Assembly (NCBI GenBank): GCA_026706025.1
Contig: JAPOZO010000003.1
Span: forward strand, 28,962-92,961
Reading direction: 5' to 3'
Source: Candidatus Poribacteria bacterium
Lineage (GTDB): Bacteria > Poribacteria > WGA-4E > WGA-3G
DNA: 64,000 bases
The translations under genes were made by a program, and so were the position numbers. The notes beneath the pieces were generated by a model. The model did no database searches. It was not told where the DNA came from and worked only from the letters and a program-made list of their open reading frames with translations. Position 1 is the first letter of the stretch, and each line of letters begins with the position of its first letter. This document shows positions 61,050-64,000 of the stretch, in pieces.

Positions 61050-63722
61050 ATGTCCGACCCTGCTCATAATTTGTTTAATACACACCGAGTTCTTGAAAGC
61101 GAAGGGCTTACGTGTAACTATTATTCGCTTCCTGCCTTAGCGGAAGCAAACATCGGATCGATTGAGACTTTGCCTGTCAGCCTCCGCATCTTACTTGAAT
61201 CACTACTACGCAATTACGACGGACACCAAATTACAGAAGAAGATATTGTGAATTTGGCGAGTTGGGATGCGCGTTCACCGAAAGCAGCGGAAATACCGTT
61301 CAAACCGGCACGCGTGGTCGCACAGGACTTCACGGGTGTGCCACTTGTCGTTGATATTGCGGCGATGCGTTCTGCTGTTGCGGAACTTGGTGGTGATGCA
61401 AGCATGATAGAACCGCTCGTCCCTGTCGATTTAGTCATTGACCATTCTATCCAAGTTGATGCGTATGGTTCAGAGAGCGCATTTCAATTCAATACGCAAC
61501 GGGAATTTGAACGGAATAAGGAACGTTATGAATTCCTGAAATGGGGACAGCAGGCGTTTGAGAAGTTCAATATCATTCCACCCTCTATCGGCATTGTCCA
61601 TCAAGTGAATTTGGAATATCTCGCGAAAGTGGTTATGACAGAGGATGCCCTGGCGTATCCTGATACTGTCGTCGGTACGGATTCGCATACCACAATGATT
61701 AACGGCTTGGGTATCGTCGGGTGGGGTGTCGGCGGTATTGAAGCAGAAGCGGCGATGTTAGGTCAACCTGTTTATATCTTGACCCCAGAAGTACTCGGTG
61801 TTCACCTCAAGGGCGAACTGCAAGAGGGTGTTACCGCCACAGATCTGGTCTTGACTGTGACGCAACGCCTCAGAGCTGCTGCAGTTGTCGGCAAATTCGT
61901 TGAGTTCTTTGGCGAAGGCGTAGAAGCACTCTCGCTACCTGACCGTGCGACGATCTCCAATATGTGTCCTGAATACGGGGCGACGATCGGATTCTTCCCA
62001 CCCGATGCCGAGACAATGCGATACCTGCGTCTCACAGGACGGGATGAAACACACGTTAGCACGGTAGAGGCGTATCTTAAGGCGCAAGGGATATTTGGTA
62101 TCCCACGCCTTGGAGAAGTCGAGTATTCGGATGTGTTTGAAGTTGATCTGAGCGACATCGAACCGAGTATCGCTGGACCGAAGCGACCGCAAGACCGCAT
62201 CGCGTTGTCGGATGTCAAACAGACTTTCAATGAACTCCTCACACGCCCTGTAGCGGACGATGGGTTTGGCGTGACAGAAAACACAGGCGGTAGCAATGGT
62301 ATAACCCACGGCTCTGTTGTTATTTCGGCAATTACAAGCTGCACAAACACAAGTAACCCTTCTGTGATGATTGGTGCGGGATTGCTCGCCAAGAAAGCGA
62401 TAGAAAAAGGGCTGTGTGTTCCCGATTACGTCAAAACAAGCTTAGCCCCTGGTTCCCGTGTCGTAACGGAATACCTACAAAATACAGGGTTGTTGCCCTA
62501 TCTTGAAGCACTCGGTTATAACGTCGTAGGCTATGGATGCACAACCTGCATCGGGAACAGTGGACCGCTCAACGATGTGGTTCAAGACGCAATAGATGAG
62601 GGGAATCTCGTCACTGCCAGTGTTTTGAGTGGCAACAGAAACTTTGAAGCGCGTGTACATCCAGAGATAAAAGCGAATTTCCTGATGTCGCCGCCACTTG
62701 TTGTCGCCTACGGGATCGCAGGTCGGATTGACATCGATCTCGCCACGGAACCGCTTGGACATAACAATGCTGGCGAAGCCGTCTATCTGCGGGACATTTG
62801 GCCCACCCGTCAAGAGATTGCCGAAATGATTGGTGCAGCCGTTGATCGCCGCACGTTCAAAGAGATGTACGAAGCGATTGGCAACCAAGCACCGGAATGG
62901 GAAGAGCTTGCGGGTGCGACAGGCGTTCTCTATCCATGGAACGAGCGAAGCACTTATGTCCAGCATCCACCCTTCTTTGAAGGTTTCGCGCGCGAGCCTG
63001 CGCCTATCTCAGATGTTGTGAACGCACGGATCCTTGGTATCTTCGGAGATTCTGTCACTACCGACCATATCTCACCCGCAGGGGCAATCGCTGCGGCAAG
63101 TCCGACAGGAGAATATCTCCAAGAACGCGGTGTTGAGATACGAGATTTCAATACCTACGGTTCCCGACGCGGTAACGACCGCGTGATGAGCCGCGGGACA
63201 TTTGCCAACCGCCGTGTGCGTAACCTGATGACACCGGATATAGAAGGTGGATTCACAGTTCAGTATCCAGAAGAGACGCAGACAACAATTTACGAAGCGG
63301 CACTCCACTACCAAGAAAACAGTATTCCAACGGTTCTCTTCGCCGGACAAGACTATGGCATGGGCAGTTCCCGCGACTGGGCGGCGAAGGGTCCCAAACT
63401 TTTGGGTGTCAAAGCGGTTGTTGTGGAGAGTTATGAACGTATTCATCGTAGTAATCTCATCGGTATGGGTATTATACCGTTGCAGTTTAAAGCTGGTGAA
63501 AATGTGCAGACGCTTAACCTTGATGGTAGTGAAGTTATCAGTATCACAGGATTCGCCGATGACCTCCAGCCGGGACAGATGGCGACAATGAAGATCGTCC
63601 GGTCAAACGGTGAGACACAGACAACGGAATTGTTAGTCAGAATTGATTCACCGGTGGAGGTAGAATACTACAAACACGGCGGGATTCTGGATTACGTGAT
63701 TCGGAATTTCTTATCCGCTTAG
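61050..63722 (+). CDS. acnA: Aconitate hydratase
   Basis: 890 residues, AAAGGAG before the ATG. The [4Fe-4S] cluster cysteines are C431 (SCTNTS), C497 and C500 ([10 protein letters not shown]), matching the spacing of AcnA. Further signatures: [54 protein letters not shown]. It interconverts citrate and isocitrate in the citric acid cycle; in the cytoplasm AcnA-type enzymes can also bind RNA when iron is short. No other cycle gene is adjacent. The length is that of the AcnA family and no residue is missing. Followed by a hairpin terminator. Confidence 0.97.
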   Translation: MSDPAHNLFNTHRVLESEGLTCNYYSLPALAEANIGSIETLPVSLRILLESLLRNYDGHQITEEDIVNLASWDARSPKAAEIPFKPARVVAQDFTGVPLVVDIAAMRSAVAELGGDASMIEPLVPVDLVIDHSIQVDAYGSESAFQFNTQREFERNKERYEFLKWGQQAFEKFNIIPPSIGIVHQVNLEYLAKVVMTEDALAYPDTVVGTDSHTTMINGLGIVGWGVGGIEAEAAMLGQPVYILTPEVLGVHLKGELQEGVTATDLVLTVTQRLRAAAVVGKFVEFFGEGVEALSLPDRATISNMCPEYGATIGFFPPDAETMRYLRLTGRDETHVSTVEAYLKAQGIFGIPRLGEVEYSDVFEVDLSDIEPSIAGPKRPQDRIALSDVKQTFNELLTRPVADDGFGVTENTGGSNGITHGSVVISAITSCTNTSNPSVMIGAGLLAKKAIEKGLCVPDYVKTSLAPGSRVVTEYLQNTGLLPYLEALGYNVVGYGCTTCIGNSGPLNDVVQDAIDEGNLVTASVLSGNRNFEARVHPEIKANFLMSPPLVVAYGIAGRIDIDLATEPLGHNNAGEAVYLRDIWPTRQEIAEMIGAAVDRRTFKEMYEAIGNQAPEWEELAGATGVLYPWNERSTYVQHPPFFEGFAREPAPISDVVNARILGIFGDSVTTDHISPAGAIAAASPTGEYLQERGVEIRDFNTYGSRRGNDRVMSRGTFANRRVRNLMTPDIEGGFTVQYPEETQTTIYEAALHYQENSIPTVLFAGQDYGMGSSRDWAAKGPKLLGVKAVVVESYERIHRSNLIGMGIIPLQFKAGENVQTLNLDGSEVISITGFADDLQPGQMATMKIVRSNGETQTTELLVRIDSPVEVEYYKHGGILDYVIRNFLSA

Positions 63723-63744
63723 TAAAGCCCTAATCTTCCTCAGT

Positions 63745-63767
63745 TGGCGCGCTTCATAAGCGCGCCA
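63745..63767 (+). terminator. Hairpin after acnA
   Basis: TGGCGCGCTT (63745-63754) and AAGCGCGCCA (63758-63767) form a perfect 10 bp stem with a 3-base loop. Only a short T-rich stretch (TATCTTTATC) follows. Confidence 0.7.
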
Positions 63768-63793
63768 TATCTTTATCAATAGAGGAGAAAACC

Positions 63794-64000
63794 ATGAAGA
63801 CTTTTACTCGACTTTTAATTGCTCTTTTTTGCTTAGGCTTCGCCATCTCTGGGAACGCAAAAATTGATGAAGAGACGATCTTGGGGATTTGGCTCTTTGA
63901 TGAAGATATAGACAAAACGGTTAAGGACGCTTCAGGTAACGGACATTGGCCGGCGGCGACGCGGTGGCGGCCCGACACGCGTTCTCGACTAGGTCCGCCA
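63794..64000 (+). CDS. N-terminus of an exported LamG-domain protein, truncated by the window end
   Basis: 69 residues are visible from ATG 63794 (GAGGAG upstream). A signal peptide is MKTFTRLLIALFCLGFAISG, ending near NA. Then ILGIWLFDEDIDKTVKDASGNG is the LamG opening also seen at 18888 (IIYYSFN then DVSGNGNDG). After GNGH the frame reads WPAATRWRPDTRSRLGPP, which does not fit the family, and base composition changes sharply (63947-64000). That last part may be an assembly artefact. Confidence 0.75.
   Translation, partial: MKTFTRLLIALFCLGFAISGNAKIDEETILGIWLFDEDIDKTVKDASGNGHWPAATRWRPDTRSRLGPP

Noticed and set aside
61802..62392. 196-codon minus-strand frame opposite aconitase
   Set aside because: It is the mirror of a highly conserved gene and shows no domain or ribosome-binding site.
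1..64000. tRNA, rRNA, riboswitch or prophage genes
   Set aside because: I looked for conserved T-loop, ribosomal and phage structural motifs by eye and found none; a covariance search could still find a missed small RNA.

Overview
The window looks like part of the chromosome of an uncultured Gram-negative bacterium. Omp85-type barrels, a PorV/UPF0164-like barrel, lipoproteins with lipoboxes, an HtrA lipoprotein and TonB-like SxxxH anchors all point to an outer membrane. Several traits together suggest Candidatus Poribacteria or a close relative: many phytanoyl-CoA-type dioxygenases, secreted LamG proteins sharing a C-terminal tail, sigma factors fused to Asp-box beta-propellers, and DUF4159. 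This placement is inference from gene content; there is no rRNA gene here to test it. No tRNA, rRNA, CRISPR array or prophage was seen.

Layout. 1-8.2 kb: two tandem paralogues of an Asp-box propeller protein, the complete one being an ECF sigma factor joined through one membrane span to the propeller, separated by two small membrane-anchored proteins and followed by a secreted LamG-fold protein. 8.2-10.2 kb: a gene-poor patch of small inverted-repeat elements, a large fold-back structure and a decayed DDE transposase. 10.2-17.9 kb: a TPR-like protein, then a co-directional cluster of two POTRA/Omp85 barrels around a TonB-like/PA14 protein, ending in DUF4159. 18-27.4 kb: an island of four phytanoyl-CoA-type dioxygenases with LamG, GNAT, Nudix, SDR, MNT-HEPN, glycosidase-like and CBM9-like genes. 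27.9-33.3 kb: a housekeeping run ftsH-folP-acpS followed by a PorV-like barrel, a YigZ protein and a GcvH-like protein without any possible lipoyl lysine. 33.3-45.4 kb: THUMP methyltransferase, MqnA/D-like enzyme, SdiA-regulated-like propeller, beta/gamma-crystallin fusion, a giant flotillin with a 22-residue repeat, a zinc-ribbon protein, an M6-type protease and a lipoprotein. 45.5-51 kb: DinG helicase, HtrA and an M28 peptidase, all on the minus strand. 51-64 kb: DRG GTPase, MazEF, TonB-like/VWA protein, M20 amidohydrolase, cyclase-STAND-TPR protein, TPR protein, aconitase and the start of another LamG protein.

How the parts may work together. The most distinctive unit is the 11.1-17.9 kb cluster, in which a TonB-like energised anchor carrying PA14 lies between two Omp85 barrels; a second TonB-like anchor carrying VWA lies at 52.6 kb. 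The two peptidases at 42.0 and 49.3 kb have C-terminal domains resembling type IX/FlgD-like sorting domains, and a PorV-like barrel is encoded at 31.1 kb, so a type IX-like export route is possible but not shown. Three exported proteins end in a related tryptophan-containing tail (W-x-x-I-K) that could be another sorting or anchoring tag. The dioxygenase island probably serves oxidative catabolism or modification of small organic molecules.

All start sites are my choice from ribosome-binding sites and domain boundaries. Family names are from recognition of motifs by eye, without database searches.
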